A stretch of 64,000 bases of DNA from Vibrio crassostreae 9ZC13 (GCF_000272045.2 NZ_AJYZ02000042.1:142365-206364); one strand, 5' to 3'; shown: positions 34,210-43,222, counted from the first letter of the stretch. Numbers and translations: made by a program. The notes: generated from the sequence alone by a model not told the origin.

Positions 34210-34818
34210 TTAGCTCTTAGTCGCATCGTAAGAAAGGTCGTTGCCGTCTGTCCAACCTGCACCTTTCGCACCACGTTCAACAACACGCTGACGGAATACA
34301 TCAGAGACTTTCTCTGCATCACCCGCTAGCAGTGCTTTGGTTGAACATAAAGAAGCACACATTGGTAGTTTGCCTTCAGCGATACGGTTCGCACCGTACT
34401 TCTGACGCTCTTCCACAGAACCTGGCTCTGTTTCTGGGCCGCCAGCACAGAAGGTACATTTGTCCATTTTACCGCGCTCACCAAAGGCTTCCTGTTTAGG
34501 AAATTGAGGTGCGCCAAACGGACAAGCAAACAAGCAGTAACCACAACCGATACACAGATCTTTATTGTGAAGTACGATGCCGTCTTCCGTATGTTCAAAA
34601 CAGTCTGCCGGGCAAACTGCCATACAAGGGGCATCAGTACAGTGCATACACGCTACTGAGATAGAGTTTTCACCTGGTTCGCCATCGTTCAGTGTCACAA
34701 CGCGACGACGTTGAATACCCCATTCCAGAGCATCATCATTTTCATTCTTACATGCAGTGACACAACCGTTACATTCGATACAACGCTTGGTGTCACAAAG
34801 AAATTTCATTCTAGCCAT
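34210..34818 (-). CDS. Formate dehydrogenase, iron-sulphur (beta) subunit
   Basis: 202 aa. Four [4Fe-4S] Cys clusters: CIECNGCVTACK, CMHCTDAPCMAVCP, CIGCGYCLFACPFG and CTFCAGG. No export signal, so it travels with the Tat-exported alpha subunit. Carries electrons from alpha to gamma. 13 nt before the gamma gene and 11 after alpha. Confidence 0.95.
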   Translation of the reverse strand: MARMKFLCDTKRCIECNGCVTACKNENDDALEWGIQRRRVVTLNDGEPGENSISVACMHCTDAPCMAVCPADCFEHTEDGIVLHNKDLCIGCGYCLFACPFGAPQFPKQEAFGERGKMDKCTFCAGGPETEPGSVEERQKYGANRIAEGKLPMCASLCSTKALLAGDAEKVSDVFRQRVVERGAKGAGWTDGNDLSYDATKS

Positions 34819-34829
34819 TTTAAGACTCC

Positions 34830-37685
34830 TTACGCTTTACGAATATTACAAAGGGTTACTTTCGTTTCCTGCATCAACGTGACAGGGTCGTAACCGTATG
34901 TGGTTGCTGTGTTAGCAGCTTCACCAATAACGTAAGGATCAGTGCCTTCTGGGTATTTAGAACGCAAATCTTCGCCTTGGAACTTACCACCGAAGTGGAA
35001 TGGGATGAATGCCAGACCCGGTTTCACACGACGTGTAACCATCGCTTTCACCTTAATACGGCCCTTCTCTGCACCCTCAACCCAAACATCGTCACCGTCT
35101 TTAAAGCCGATGTCGTTTGCATCTTTCGGGTTCACTTCAACAAACATCTCTTGCTGTAGTTCTGCTAGCCAAGGGTTAGAACGGGTTTCTTCACCACCAC
35201 CTTCGTACTCAACCAAACGACCAGAGGTCAGGATAATCGGGTATTCGCCAGATTTGTCTTGCTCTTGAATCGACTTGTAAAGCGTAGGAACACGGAAGAT
35301 AGCTTCTTTGTCGTCCCACGTTGGGTAATCAGCAACTAGGTCGCGACGTGGTGTGTAAAGTGGCTCACGGTGCAGTGGTACACGGTCTGGGAATGTCCAA
35401 ACAATCGCACGTGCTTTCGCATTACCAAATGGGATACAGCCGTGTTTAATTGCCACACGTTGGATACCACCTGAAACGTCAGTCTTCCAGTTTTTGCCTT
35501 CAGCAGCCGCTTTCTCTTCTGCAGTTAGATCATCCCACCAACCCAGTTGTTTCAGTAGTTTGTCACTGAACTCTGGGTAGCCGTCTTTGATCTCACAGCC
35601 TTTCGAGTAGCTGTCTTCTGCCAGTAGGCTTTGACCTTCAAACTCAACACCAAAACGAGTACGGAAGTTACCACCACCTTCAGCAACCGTCTTAGACGTA
35701 TCGTAAAGGATGTGTGTACCCGGATGTTTCATCTCTGGTGTGCCCCAACATGGCCAAGGTAGACCGTAAGTCTCGCCATTTGCTGGACCGCCTTCTGCTT
35801 CTAGAGACGTTTTGTGGAATGTGTGCCAATTCTGTTGGTGTTCTTTCAAACGCTCAGGGCTTTGGCCTGTGTAGCCGATTGTCCACATACCTTTGTTGAA
35901 TTCACGTGTAATATCTTCAATCAGTGGTTGGTTGTTCTCAACACGGATGTTTTTGAACAGCTGATCAGAGAAACCAAGCTTCTTAGAAAGCAGGTACATG
36001 ATTTCGTGGTCAGGTTTAGATTCGAATAGAGGATCAACAACCTTGTCACGCCACTGTAGAGAACGGTTTGACGCCGTTACACTGCCGTAGGTTTCAAACT
36101 GAGTCGTTGCTGGTAGCAGGTAAACGCCGTCGGTACGATCATTCATTACCGCTGCAACCGTTGGGTATGGGTCAACAATAACCATCATATCCAGCTTCTG
36201 CATCGCTTTTTTCATCTCTGGACCACGAGTCTGAGAGTTCACCGCGTGACCCCAGTAGAACATGGCACGGATGTTTTCGCGTTGGCGAATCTTGTCTTTG
36301 TCTTCAAGTACGCCATCAACCCAACGAGATACAGGAATACCTGCACTGTTCATTGGTTTTTGACCGCCGTATGCGTTGTCGTCGAAACGGCCTTTCACCC
36401 AGTCAAAGTCGATATCCCAAACTTTTGACCAGTGACGCCAAGAACCTTCAGACAAGCCGTAGTAGCCTGGAAGTGTGTCTGACAGTACGCCAAGGTCAGT
36501 TGCGCCCTGTACGTTATCGTGACCACGGAAGATGTTTGCACCGCCGCCTGATTTACCGATGTTACCTAGCGCAAGCTCAAGTACACAGTAAGCGCGTGTG
36601 TTGTTGTTACCAGTCGTGTGCTGAGTACCACCCATACACCAAACGATACAACCCGGACGGTTTTCAGAAAGTAGTTTCGCGGTGTGGTATACGTCTTTTT
36701 CACTAACACCAGTTACGCGTTCAACTTCTGCTGGGTTCCACTTCGCGACTTCTTCACGGATCTCGTCCATGCCGAATACACGTTGTTTAATGAACTCTTT
36801 GTCTTCCCATTGGTTTGCAAAGACGTGCCATAACACACCCCAGATAAACGCAACGTCAGAACCTGGACGAAGAGAAACGTAGTGATCTGATTTCGCAGCA
36901 GTACGCGTACGACGAGGATCCGCAACAACGATCTTACAGTTGTTCTTCTCTTTCGCGATCAAGATGTGTTGCATCGCTACTGGGTGAGCTTCTGCTGGGT
37001 TTGAACCAATGAACAGCATCGATTTACAGTTGTGCATGTCATTGAACGAGTTTGTCATTGCACCGTAACCCCAAGTGTTCGCAACACCGGCTACTGTGGT
37101 TGAGTGACAAATACGTGCTTGGTGGTCAACGTTGTTGGTGCCCCAAAGCGAAGCCATCTTACGGAATGCATAAGCTTGCTCGTTACTGTGTTTCGCACTA
37201 CCTAGGAAGTAAACTGAATCAGGGCCAGACTCTTTACGAAGTTCTAGCGCTTTGTTACCGATCTCTTCAATCGCTTGTTCCCAAGAAAGCTTCTTCCACT
37301 TACCGCCTTCCAATTTCATTGGGTACTTAAGACGACGTTCACCGTGGCCGTGCTCACGAAGTGCTGCACCTTTCGCACAGTGTCCACCAGCGTTGAATGG
37401 GTGATCGAATGCAGGCTCTTGACCTGTCCATACGCCATTTTGAACTTCAGCGTAGATACCACAACCCACAGAACAGTGAGAACAGATAGTACGTTTCACT
37501 TCTGTTTTCGCTTCTGGATCGACTGATTTAGCCTGTGCTTTCTTCATCATACCTGGTGCAAATAGACTTGCGCCTACCACTGCGCCACCAGCAGCTAATG
37601 AAGTGTTTTTCATGAAGGCACGTCGAGACACACCTAGCTGATTGGTTTCTTTGCTCACACTATCGGAGCGTTTGACAAGTTTCAT
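34830..37685 (-). CDS. Formate dehydrogenase, catalytic (alpha) subunit, cysteine type
   Basis: 951 aa. Tat signal with twin Arg (VSRRAFMKNTSL, Arg21-Arg22) sends it folded to the periplasm. N-terminal [4Fe-4S] site CSHCSVGCGIYAEV..GHCAKGA, then the Mo/W-bis-MGD domains. The residue at the selenocysteine position of E. coli FdnG is a plain Cys, Cys193 in QARICHSTTV; no SECIS is needed. With a tungstate transporter in the same regulon the metal may be W rather than Mo (inference). Oxidises formate to CO2 and gives electrons through beta and gamma to quinone. Confidence 0.95.
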   Translation of the reverse strand: MKLVKRSDSVSKETNQLGVSRRAFMKNTSLAAGGAVVGASLFAPGMMKKAQAKSVDPEAKTEVKRTICSHCSVGCGIYAEVQNGVWTGQEPAFDHPFNAGGHCAKGAALREHGHGERRLKYPMKLEGGKWKKLSWEQAIEEIGNKALELRKESGPDSVYFLGSAKHSNEQAYAFRKMASLWGTNNVDHQARICHSTTVAGVANTWGYGAMTNSFNDMHNCKSMLFIGSNPAEAHPVAMQHILIAKEKNNCKIVVADPRRTRTAAKSDHYVSLRPGSDVAFIWGVLWHVFANQWEDKEFIKQRVFGMDEIREEVAKWNPAEVERVTGVSEKDVYHTAKLLSENRPGCIVWCMGGTQHTTGNNNTRAYCVLELALGNIGKSGGGANIFRGHDNVQGATDLGVLSDTLPGYYGLSEGSWRHWSKVWDIDFDWVKGRFDDNAYGGQKPMNSAGIPVSRWVDGVLEDKDKIRQRENIRAMFYWGHAVNSQTRGPEMKKAMQKLDMMVIVDPYPTVAAVMNDRTDGVYLLPATTQFETYGSVTASNRSLQWRDKVVDPLFESKPDHEIMYLLSKKLGFSDQLFKNIRVENNQPLIEDITREFNKGMWTIGYTGQSPERLKEHQQNWHTFHKTSLEAEGGPANGETYGLPWPCWGTPEMKHPGTHILYDTSKTVAEGGGNFRTRFGVEFEGQSLLAEDSYSKGCEIKDGYPEFSDKLLKQLGWWDDLTAEEKAAAEGKNWKTDVSGGIQRVAIKHGCIPFGNAKARAIVWTFPDRVPLHREPLYTPRRDLVADYPTWDDKEAIFRVPTLYKSIQEQDKSGEYPIILTSGRLVEYEGGGEETRSNPWLAELQQEMFVEVNPKDANDIGFKDGDDVWVEGAEKGRIKVKAMVTRRVKPGLAFIPFHFGGKFQGEDLRSKYPEGTDPYVIGEAANTATTYGYDPVTLMQETKVTLCNIRKA

Positions 37686-37695
37686 CCGTTATCTC

Positions 37696-37899
37696 CTAAA
37701 GTGTGTCGTAGTAATCGCGAATGTGTTGCGTCTCACGATACCCTGTCTTCTTCACGTCTTCTTTCGAAATTTCAACAGTTTCTGAAGCGGTTGCCACTTT
37801 AGTTGTACCAGCGACAACGGCACCAGCAACGGCTGCAGTCGTCAAGCCTTTGAGTAGATCCCTACGGCTTGTATTTATATCTTTATTATCTTTCATCAT
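37696..37899 (-). CDS. Small Tat-signal protein of the formate dehydrogenase operon
   Basis: 67 aa. Twin-Arg motif NTSRRDLLKGL followed by an Ala/Val-rich stretch and a short charged tail (GYRETQHIRDYYDTL). This is the 'formate dehydrogenase region Tat target' type of protein; it stands at the head of the alpha/beta/gamma genes. It may help export or assembly of the enzyme; the precise role is unknown. Confidence 0.85.
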   Translation of the reverse strand: MMKDNKDINTSRRDLLKGLTTAAVAGAVVAGTTKVATASETVEISKEDVKKTGYRETQHIRDYYDTL

Positions 37900-37974
37900 T
37901 GCTTCCTTACCTTACGGTAGATCTTTTTTTGGAGGCTTAATGCCCCTCTATCGATATAATCGCGTACTGCTCGA

Positions 37975-38613
37975 TTACTCGTAATCAGTGACGTTTTTCA
38001 CATCAATCTTTAATTTGTGCTTACTGCTTTTTGTATTCACGCTAAAACGCACTTGTTCTAACGTTAAGAATGCTTCACACAGTTGAGCGGCCGATTTGTA
38101 GAAGTTCGCACTTTCTGCACTTTCAAGCTGACGCGTAAAAGAGTTAAACCAAGGACCAAGGTGCTTATTGAAAACGGCTTGTTGAAGCGCTTCTTCTTCA
38201 CCGGTTAGCATTGCCATTACTTCACACAATGCAGCAATATGATCTTCTGGCTCTTTCACTTGATCATCACGCTCAATGCCTAAAAGCTCTAAGTCATGAC
38301 GAATCTCTGCCAATGGTTTTTCCATCATGGCGCCAGTGCGATGCCAAGAACCAAATGGAACGACTTCTCCACGCCCAATACCGATGAACAAATCTTGATA
38401 TTCGTCTTCAAGAGCTTCACGGTTTGATTCTGTTGCCGCTTGTTGAATGGCAATCCAAGCCTTTTGCATTGCGCTTTCAGACGCTTCAATATCGAGTGTT
38501 TTTAGAAAGTCGATCACCTCTTCAGAAGGTGCGCTGCGAAACAGTGCGGATAGAACCAAATAGATCTCAGTTCTTAGTGTCTGTTCTTGTGCCTGATCCA
38601 AATTCGTTTCCAA
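37975..38613 (-). CDS. TorD-family chaperone for formate dehydrogenase
   Basis: 212 aa, all-helical, with the TorD/DmsD pattern DEYQDLFIGIGRGEVVPFGSWHRTG (compare E(Y)xxLF.gP..p..PY.S). It should bind the Tat signal of the alpha subunit and deliver the cofactor. Lies 9 nt after the polyferredoxin gene and before the small Tat protein, in the same transcription direction. Confidence 0.88.
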   Translation of the reverse strand: METNLDQAQEQTLRTEIYLVLSALFRSAPSEEVIDFLKTLDIEASESAMQKAWIAIQQAATESNREALEDEYQDLFIGIGRGEVVPFGSWHRTGAMMEKPLAEIRHDLELLGIERDDQVKEPEDHIAALCEVMAMLTGEEEALQQAVFNKHLGPWFNSFTRQLESAESANFYKSAAQLCEAFLTLEQVRFSVNTKSSKHKLKIDVKNVTDYE

Positions 38614-38622
38614 GGCTAACTC

Positions 38623-40284
38623 CTAGTATTTCAATTGTTTCAATGGGTCTTGAGCCATTGAATCGAACATATCCACCACACGGCAGTCTTCACACATAGC
38701 AATACGATTAATCGCTGCTTCATCTGAAAAGTGAGAGTGACCGCGTAACTTGTTCTGTAACATGTCAATCATAGACTGAGGTGCGAATGGTTTATGGCAA
38801 CGTACACATTCCGCAGCTTTCTCTTCATGAATCACAACTGCTTTTTGACGTTCTTCTTTTACCCAGTTCATACGAGGCGTAAGAGTCAGAACATTTTCAG
38901 GACATGCCTTTTCACACAAGCCACATTGAATACAGTCTTGTTCTACAAATTTAAGTGATGGAGAAGCCCCGTCGGTATGAAGTGCACGTGTCGGACACAC
39001 AGCCACACAGCTCATACATAACGTACAATCTTTGCTATCACACGAAACGTTGCCGTAAGGTGCGTTTGACGGAAGCTCAACAATATTTTCAACAGGAATA
39101 CGAGCTGAAGACATCGCATCAAGTGCTGTAAATAGACGTTGGCGCTTGTTGCCTTGAAGATCGCCAAGTGCAAGGTCGAATGAATCCACACAAAGTGTTG
39201 GAGGACATTCACGTAGAGATTCTAAGTACAGAATATCGATGGTTTCTTTTGGAATACCGATTTGATCTAGTAGTTCTTGAGCAATCCCTACTTCGTTATT
39301 CAGAACACGAATGATCGTTTCTGGCATAAAGCGAGATGCGGCAAACAGAACCTGAGTTGCGCCATTAACTAAAGCTGCAAACCAAGTATCGATACCAATA
39401 GATGGCAGTTCTTCTACGACAATTGGAATCACGTTATCTGGCAGTGCTTTTAGCGCCATTACATTGTAAGTCTCATGACGAGAGCTACAGATAAGTACGA
39501 TTGGATCCAGACCGCCCGCTTGCTCATAATTAGCTAGCGTACGTTCAATAAACTTTTGAGTGTCATCAGGGTTTGGCAGCGCATAGGTAATCGCTTCTGT
39601 AGGACAGCTCGTTGCACAAGTACCAACGCCTTGACATAGGTAAGGGTTAATCTCAATCTTGTGACCCGTCTTATCAGAGCCTTCACTTGATAGTGCGCCA
39701 GCAGGACAAGCATCTACACAACGCTCACAGCCTTTTACGCCACGAGAACTGTGCGCGCAAAGGTCAGTGTCGAGACGGAAGAACTTAGGCTTATCAAATG
39801 TGCCCATAAGCGTTGGAATCTCTTCCAGTGCTTCAGCAAGTTTTGGATAGCCACGACCTACTGGGTAATAACCCGGTACAGGTACTTCTTCTGTCATGCA
39901 GCTATTCAGACATAGGTCTAAAACAACATCGAAACAATCGTGATTAATCGCGACTTTCGCTAGATTGCTTGATGTGCCTTTGTTTTCGATCACAACTTCA
40001 AACGTGCCAAGGAAACCGGATACTTGAACCGAATTCGCGAAGTACAGTTCTGGGTTTGTGCCCTTTTCGCCATCTGTTGACAATAAGGTTAGGCTCGTCA
40101 ATTGAGGTAATTGAGCCGCAGCACTTTCAATGATCGCAGTTGGACCAATAACAAGTGTATTACCGCCGCTTTCGTAGCTAACAGTAGGTGGAATCAGATT
40201 TGTTAACTCAACTGTATTTTCAAATGCATACAGTCTTGCTTTAGCGTTATTTGAATTTGCTTGTTCTAATAATTGTTTAAGCAT
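38623..40284 (-). CDS. Polyferredoxin (multiple 4Fe-4S clusters)
   Basis: 553 aa, cytosolic. Four ferredoxin-type motifs: CERCVDACPAG, CQGVGTCATSCPTEA, CTLCMSCVAVCPT and CIQCGLCEKACPE; the C-terminus has two further CxxC pairs (CVRCH, CEDC) like a zinc ribbon. Conserved in formate dehydrogenase clusters of vibrios and shewanellae. Likely an electron carrier for maturation or for coupling to another redox partner; not shown biochemically. First gene of the unit leading to torD and the fdh genes; preceded by a sigma54 promoter at 40450. Confidence 0.85.
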   Translation of the reverse strand: MLKQLLEQANSNNAKARLYAFENTVELTNLIPPTVSYESGGNTLVIGPTAIIESAAAQLPQLTSLTLLSTDGEKGTNPELYFANSVQVSGFLGTFEVVIENKGTSSNLAKVAINHDCFDVVLDLCLNSCMTEEVPVPGYYPVGRGYPKLAEALEEIPTLMGTFDKPKFFRLDTDLCAHSSRGVKGCERCVDACPAGALSSEGSDKTGHKIEINPYLCQGVGTCATSCPTEAITYALPNPDDTQKFIERTLANYEQAGGLDPIVLICSSRHETYNVMALKALPDNVIPIVVEELPSIGIDTWFAALVNGATQVLFAASRFMPETIIRVLNNEVGIAQELLDQIGIPKETIDILYLESLRECPPTLCVDSFDLALGDLQGNKRQRLFTALDAMSSARIPVENIVELPSNAPYGNVSCDSKDCTLCMSCVAVCPTRALHTDGASPSLKFVEQDCIQCGLCEKACPENVLTLTPRMNWVKEERQKAVVIHEEKAAECVRCHKPFAPQSMIDMLQNKLRGHSHFSDEAAINRIAMCEDCRVVDMFDSMAQDPLKQLKY

Positions 40285-40449
40285 TGCTCAGTTCCATCTT
40301 TGGACATGGATAATCTGTTCAACCTTTATTGTAGTAAGCGAGAGAGAACTTGCTGAGTAATCCGTTAACAACTAACCCTTTAGCCAGTGTGTCGTTCGTC
40401 AGACCGTGAACTCGTCTATCTACAAAAAAGTTGATAATGAACGTTATTG

Positions 40450-40466
40450 TGCAAATGCCATGCCAA
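40450..40466 (-). promoter_or_regulatory. Sigma54 promoter of the polyferredoxin-torD-fdh unit
   Basis: Minus strand TTGGCATGGCATTTGCA, GG and GC 10 nt apart, one mismatch to YTGGCACGRNNNTTGCW. Predicted start about 40439, 155 nt before the polyferredoxin ATG. Operator-like palindromes lie 100-170 nt upstream (40536-40609). Confidence 0.85.
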
Positions 40467-40526
40467 TTTAATATGCCTATATTTCAGTGATTTAATCCTA
40501 TATAACGTTTATTGTGCGTATAAAAA

Positions 40527-40557
40527 AACCGCTTGGGACATTTTGTCGCAAGCGGTT
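40527..40557 (-). terminator. Terminator of the DUF3305-DUF3306 operon, with an operator in its loop
   Basis: AACCGCTTG (40527-40535) pairs with CAAGCGGTT (40549-40557). On the minus strand it is followed by TTTTTTTATA. The 13-nt loop (40536-40548) is itself a near-perfect copy of the palindrome shared by the formate and tungstate promoters. Confidence 0.85.
40536..40548. promoter_or_regulatory. Putative formate-regulon operator, copy 1
   Basis: GGACATTTTGTCG, 12/13 to the palindrome GGACATTTTGTCC. Centre about 103 nt upstream of the predicted sigma54 start of the polyferredoxin unit, a typical enhancer distance. Confidence 0.65.
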
Positions 40558-40569
40558 CATTGAGTGTTT

Positions 40570-40609
40570 AGTCAAAATGTACCTATTCTTTGTGTGGTAT
40601 ATTTTGTCC
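40570..40609. promoter_or_regulatory. Two weaker operator-like copies
   Basis: 40570-40582 reads AGTCAAAATGTAC (10/13 on the other strand) and 40597-40609 reads GTATATTTTGTCC (about 11/13). They overlap the end of the DUF3306 gene and lie upstream of copy 1. Enhancer-binding proteins usually need several sites, which would fit. Confidence 0.4.
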
Positions 40610-41266
40610 CACCTCTTTCAGGTCTGCTTCGTCTGACATTGTAGCGTTATTATCCGGTACTGTGTTTTTATACAGTTCTTTTTCTTGTTCGGTTATTTCG
40701 GCACTTTCTGACGTTTCAAGTTTATTATCAGATACCTCAAGATCGCTTTCAGAATTTTCTAAAACTTCACCTTCGTCTTTATTATCAATGATTTGCTCTT
40801 CTTCTGGCGCAGTTTCTTCTTCCGTTTTGTCTTTAACCCAATCACGCAAGGTTTCCGCAACCCCTTCAGAAAGAGACTTCAAATTACTGTAATCGTCGTC
40901 GTAATCATCTAAACCATCACGAACGTTGAATTCTTCTGAGAGGAATAATTTACGCAATGCCGCTTTTTTTACGCTTTCTGAAGCTTCTGACACCAATAAT
41001 TGAGCAACAGACAAGTCTTCAGTCGTTTCTGATGCTATCTCCTGAGAGTCAATAGTTTGAGAATCGACAGCGTGTTCTGGAGACTCTTTTTCCAAAGTTC
41101 CACGTTCTAGTGACTCCGATGTTTCTGCGTCTATAGATGAAGCAGCAGACGAAGCCTCAGTGGAAGTAAGCTCAGTTTCCTCAAGCGTTTGTTGCGCTTC
41201 TAAAGGTTGGTCGGTTGATTCATCAAGCTTTCGTTGAGACCAACGGCTAAAAAAGTTAGTTGCCAT
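40583..41266 (-). CDS. DUF3306-domain protein of the formate dehydrogenase cluster
   Basis: 227 aa, strongly acidic, Glu/Ser-rich, no TM helix. The N-terminal FFSRWSQRKLDE is the usual start of DUF3306; the central LRKLFLSEEFNVRDGLDDYDDDYSNLKSL is the conserved core. The C-terminal 60 residues are low-complexity acidic. Always beside DUF3305 in formate dehydrogenase clusters; role unknown, presumably enzyme maturation. Overlaps DUF3305 by 11 nt. Confidence 0.85.
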   Translation of the reverse strand: MATNFFSRWSQRKLDESTDQPLEAQQTLEETELTSTEASSAASSIDAETSESLERGTLEKESPEHAVDSQTIDSQEIASETTEDLSVAQLLVSEASESVKKAALRKLFLSEEFNVRDGLDDYDDDYSNLKSLSEGVAETLRDWVKDKTEEETAPEEEQIIDNKDEGEVLENSESDLEVSDNKLETSESAEITEQEKELYKNTVPDNNATMSDEADLKEVGQNIPHKE

Positions 41267-41720
41267 TTGATCGACCCGCGCCTTTACGTTTCTTACGTCT
41301 TGCTTCTAATAACTCACCATGACGACCGATGAACGCTTCCATCCAAGCTTGTACAGGTAACGGAATGTCGTATGAAAGGACTTGGTTGTCACCGTCCATG
41401 TATTGCCCTGCAACGGTTTGTGATGCTGTAAGTAACTGAATGACGGGCTTAACGCCTGAATCGACATTATCCATCACTAAGAAAAGCTTAGGTTGCTGAG
41501 AGCTTAGGTTGAAACGATAGTCTGTACGCTCGTCTTTGTGCAACTGAAGCAAACATACGTCTGGGGTTTCATGTTCAGGTGATAATTCAAAACCGATGAG
41601 TTCCCATTGAGTTGTTACCCAAATGCCAGTTTTGATCTCTTTCTCTATTCTTTGGACACCTATTGGCCAAGCTGATTCTGTTTTTTCGTAGTGTTCTTGG
41701 AATTCTTTTATCTCAGACAT
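41256..41720 (-). CDS. DUF3305-domain protein of the formate dehydrogenase cluster
   Basis: 154 aa, cytosolic. Conserved pattern WPIGVQRIEKEIKTGIWVTTQWELIG near the N-terminus and PVQAWMEAFIGRHGELLEARRKKRKG at the C-terminus. Unknown function; pairs with DUF3306. First gene of a two-gene minus-strand operon with a sigma54 promoter at 41799. Confidence 0.85.
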   Translation of the reverse strand: MSEIKEFQEHYEKTESAWPIGVQRIEKEIKTGIWVTTQWELIGFELSPEHETPDVCLLQLHKDERTDYRFNLSSQQPKLFLVMDNVDSGVKPVIQLLTASQTVAGQYMDGDNQVLSYDIPLPVQAWMEAFIGRHGELLEARRKKRKGAGRSNGN

Positions 41721-41759
41721 ACTGCACCCAATTGATTTCCTTTATTCTGATCGTACGTA

Positions 41760-41772
41760 GGACATTTTGTAC
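41760..41772. promoter_or_regulatory. Putative formate-regulon operator, copy 2
   Basis: GGACATTTTGTAC, 12/13 to GGACATTTTGTCC. It lies about 20 nt downstream of the predicted DUF3305 start and about 235 nt upstream of the fdhD start, so it could act as an enhancer for fdhD. Confidence 0.6.
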
Positions 41773-41798
41773 TTCGCATAATCATATACCCTCTACAA

Positions 41799-41815
41799 AG
41801 CAATAAACACGCCAA
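41799..41815 (-). promoter_or_regulatory. Sigma54 promoter of the DUF3305-DUF3306 operon
   Basis: Minus strand TTGGCGTGTTTATTGCT; GG-N10-GC spacing exact, TTGGC and TTGCT blocks intact. Predicted start about 41788, leader some 70 nt. Confidence 0.8.
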
Positions 41816-41973
41816 TACGGATTAACTGCGAGAGCGTATCTATAGCGTTCGTTATCAAGTTGTCACTATAACGTTAGTCGATACTGGTTATTTCAGACAA
41901 CTCCACCCGGTGAACTCTCATATTTTGCGCTATTTTAATCTAATGCTTCATGTTTCCATCAATCCCCGTTATT

Positions 41974-41990
41974 TTGGAATGAGAATTGCT
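41974..41990 (+). promoter_or_regulatory. Sigma54 promoter of fdhD
   Basis: TTGGAATGAGAATTGCT; GG-N10-GC exact, two mismatches to YTGGCACGRNNNTTGCW. Predicted start about 42001, leader some 110 nt. Confidence 0.78.
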
Positions 41991-42111
41991 AAATGCTTGA
42001 GTTAAAGCTAAGACTGACTAAGTGACAGAGAACGCATGTATTCTAAAGAGTCGTATGATGACTCTTGCCTAACTTCTTATCCCTTATAATCGCTATCTCA
42101 TTAAGTAGGAA

Positions 42112-42942
42112 ATGACTGTGGTAAAACCAAACATAATAAAAACCAGTGAGAACCCTCTTCAGACAATCGAAGTTGAAGTGTTTGATGAATATGGCGAAAA
42201 GCTAACGAAACAGATCGCGTGTGAGCGCCCTCTTACCGTGATGTTGAACTGGAAAGAGATCGTAACTCTAATGACATTGGGTTCACGCCCGGAAGCATTA
42301 GTCTTGGGTTATTTGAAAAACCAAAGCTTCCTTTCTGATCCAGAAGCCGTTGAATCAATCATCATCGACTGGGAAACCAGCTCAGCAGCGGTTATCACCA
42401 AAGAAGATACGAGCCAACTTGAGCAAGCGCTTAAGAAGAAGACAGTTACCTCTGGCTGTGGCCAAGGTACCATGTATGGCAACGTGATGAAGCAATTGGA
42501 AGATTACCAAGTGCCTCAAACCAAGATTAAGCAATCTGAAATCTATACGGCTCTAGAAGCGCTGACTCATTATAACGACACCTACAAGAAAGCGGGTGCG
42601 GTTCATGGCTGTGCTGTTTGCAAAGACGACAAGGTTCTATCGTTTGTTGAAGATGTTGGCCGACACAATGCCGTTGATACATTGGCTGGTGAGATGTGGC
42701 TTAACAAAGAGACAGGTGAAGATAAGATCTTCTACACCACAGGCCGTTTAACGTCTGAGATGGTGATTAAGGTTGCGCAGATGGGAATCCCTGTTCTACT
42801 GTCACGCTCTGGCGTTACACAAATGGGCTTAGATTTAGCGCAGAAGTTCGGCATCACTACGATTGCTCGCGCTAAAGGTTTACGCTTCCAAGTGTTCACG
42901 GGTGCAGACAAGATTGATTTTGACGTCAAAGGCGAGCAGTAA
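42112..42942 (+). CDS. fdhD: Formate dehydrogenase accessory sulfurtransferase
   Basis: 276 aa, cytosolic. Transfers sulphur from IscS to the Mo/W-bis-MGD cofactor, needed for active formate dehydrogenase. Conserved SGCGQGTMYG, GAVHGCAVCK, FVEDVGRHNAVDTLAGEMW and FYTTGRLTSEMVIKVAQMGIPVLLSRSG. Divergent from DUF3305. The start is uncertain by two codons: AGGA lies only one nt before the ATG at 42112 but seven nt before a GTG at 42118. A terminator follows at 42981. Confidence 0.94.
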   Translation: MTVVKPNIIKTSENPLQTIEVEVFDEYGEKLTKQIACERPLTVMLNWKEIVTLMTLGSRPEALVLGYLKNQSFLSDPEAVESIIIDWETSSAAVITKEDTSQLEQALKKKTVTSGCGQGTMYGNVMKQLEDYQVPQTKIKQSEIYTALEALTHYNDTYKKAGAVHGCAVCKDDKVLSFVEDVGRHNAVDTLAGEMWLNKETGEDKIFYTTGRLTSEMVIKVAQMGIPVLLSRSGVTQMGLDLAQKFGITTIARAKGLRFQVFTGADKIDFDVKGEQ

Positions 42943-42980
42943 ACGTAAAGTTAACTCGTGCTTAGTTAATTTGTTAAATG

Positions 42981-43008
42981 GGTGCAGTATCAGCTGCACC
43001 TTTTTTAT
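42981..43008 (+). terminator. fdhD terminator
   Basis: GGTGCAG (42981-42987) pairs with CTGCACC (42994-43000), then six T. Confidence 0.9.
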
Positions 43009-43222
43009 ATCCTTAAGTTTCCATTCCAATTCGTCCCCGATACAGGTTTCACGCTTCAGACCATCTAAACCTACACGTATCATGTCTTAAATTAGCTTTT
43101 CCTAAAGCAAATCTTGATTTAACACTCCAATAAGCCATTAGTTACATATTCATCAATTTAATGAATCTATTAATAAAAGTTAAAGATGAATATCAACGTC
43201 ACCGGCTTAAAGGGAATTAACC

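Larger units (their letters stand above)
41721..42111. other. Divergent regulatory region between the DUF3305 operon and fdhD
   Basis: 391 bp with two outward-facing sigma54 elements (41799-41815 minus, 41974-41990 plus) and one operator-like palindrome (41760-41772). No ORF. Confidence 0.75.
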
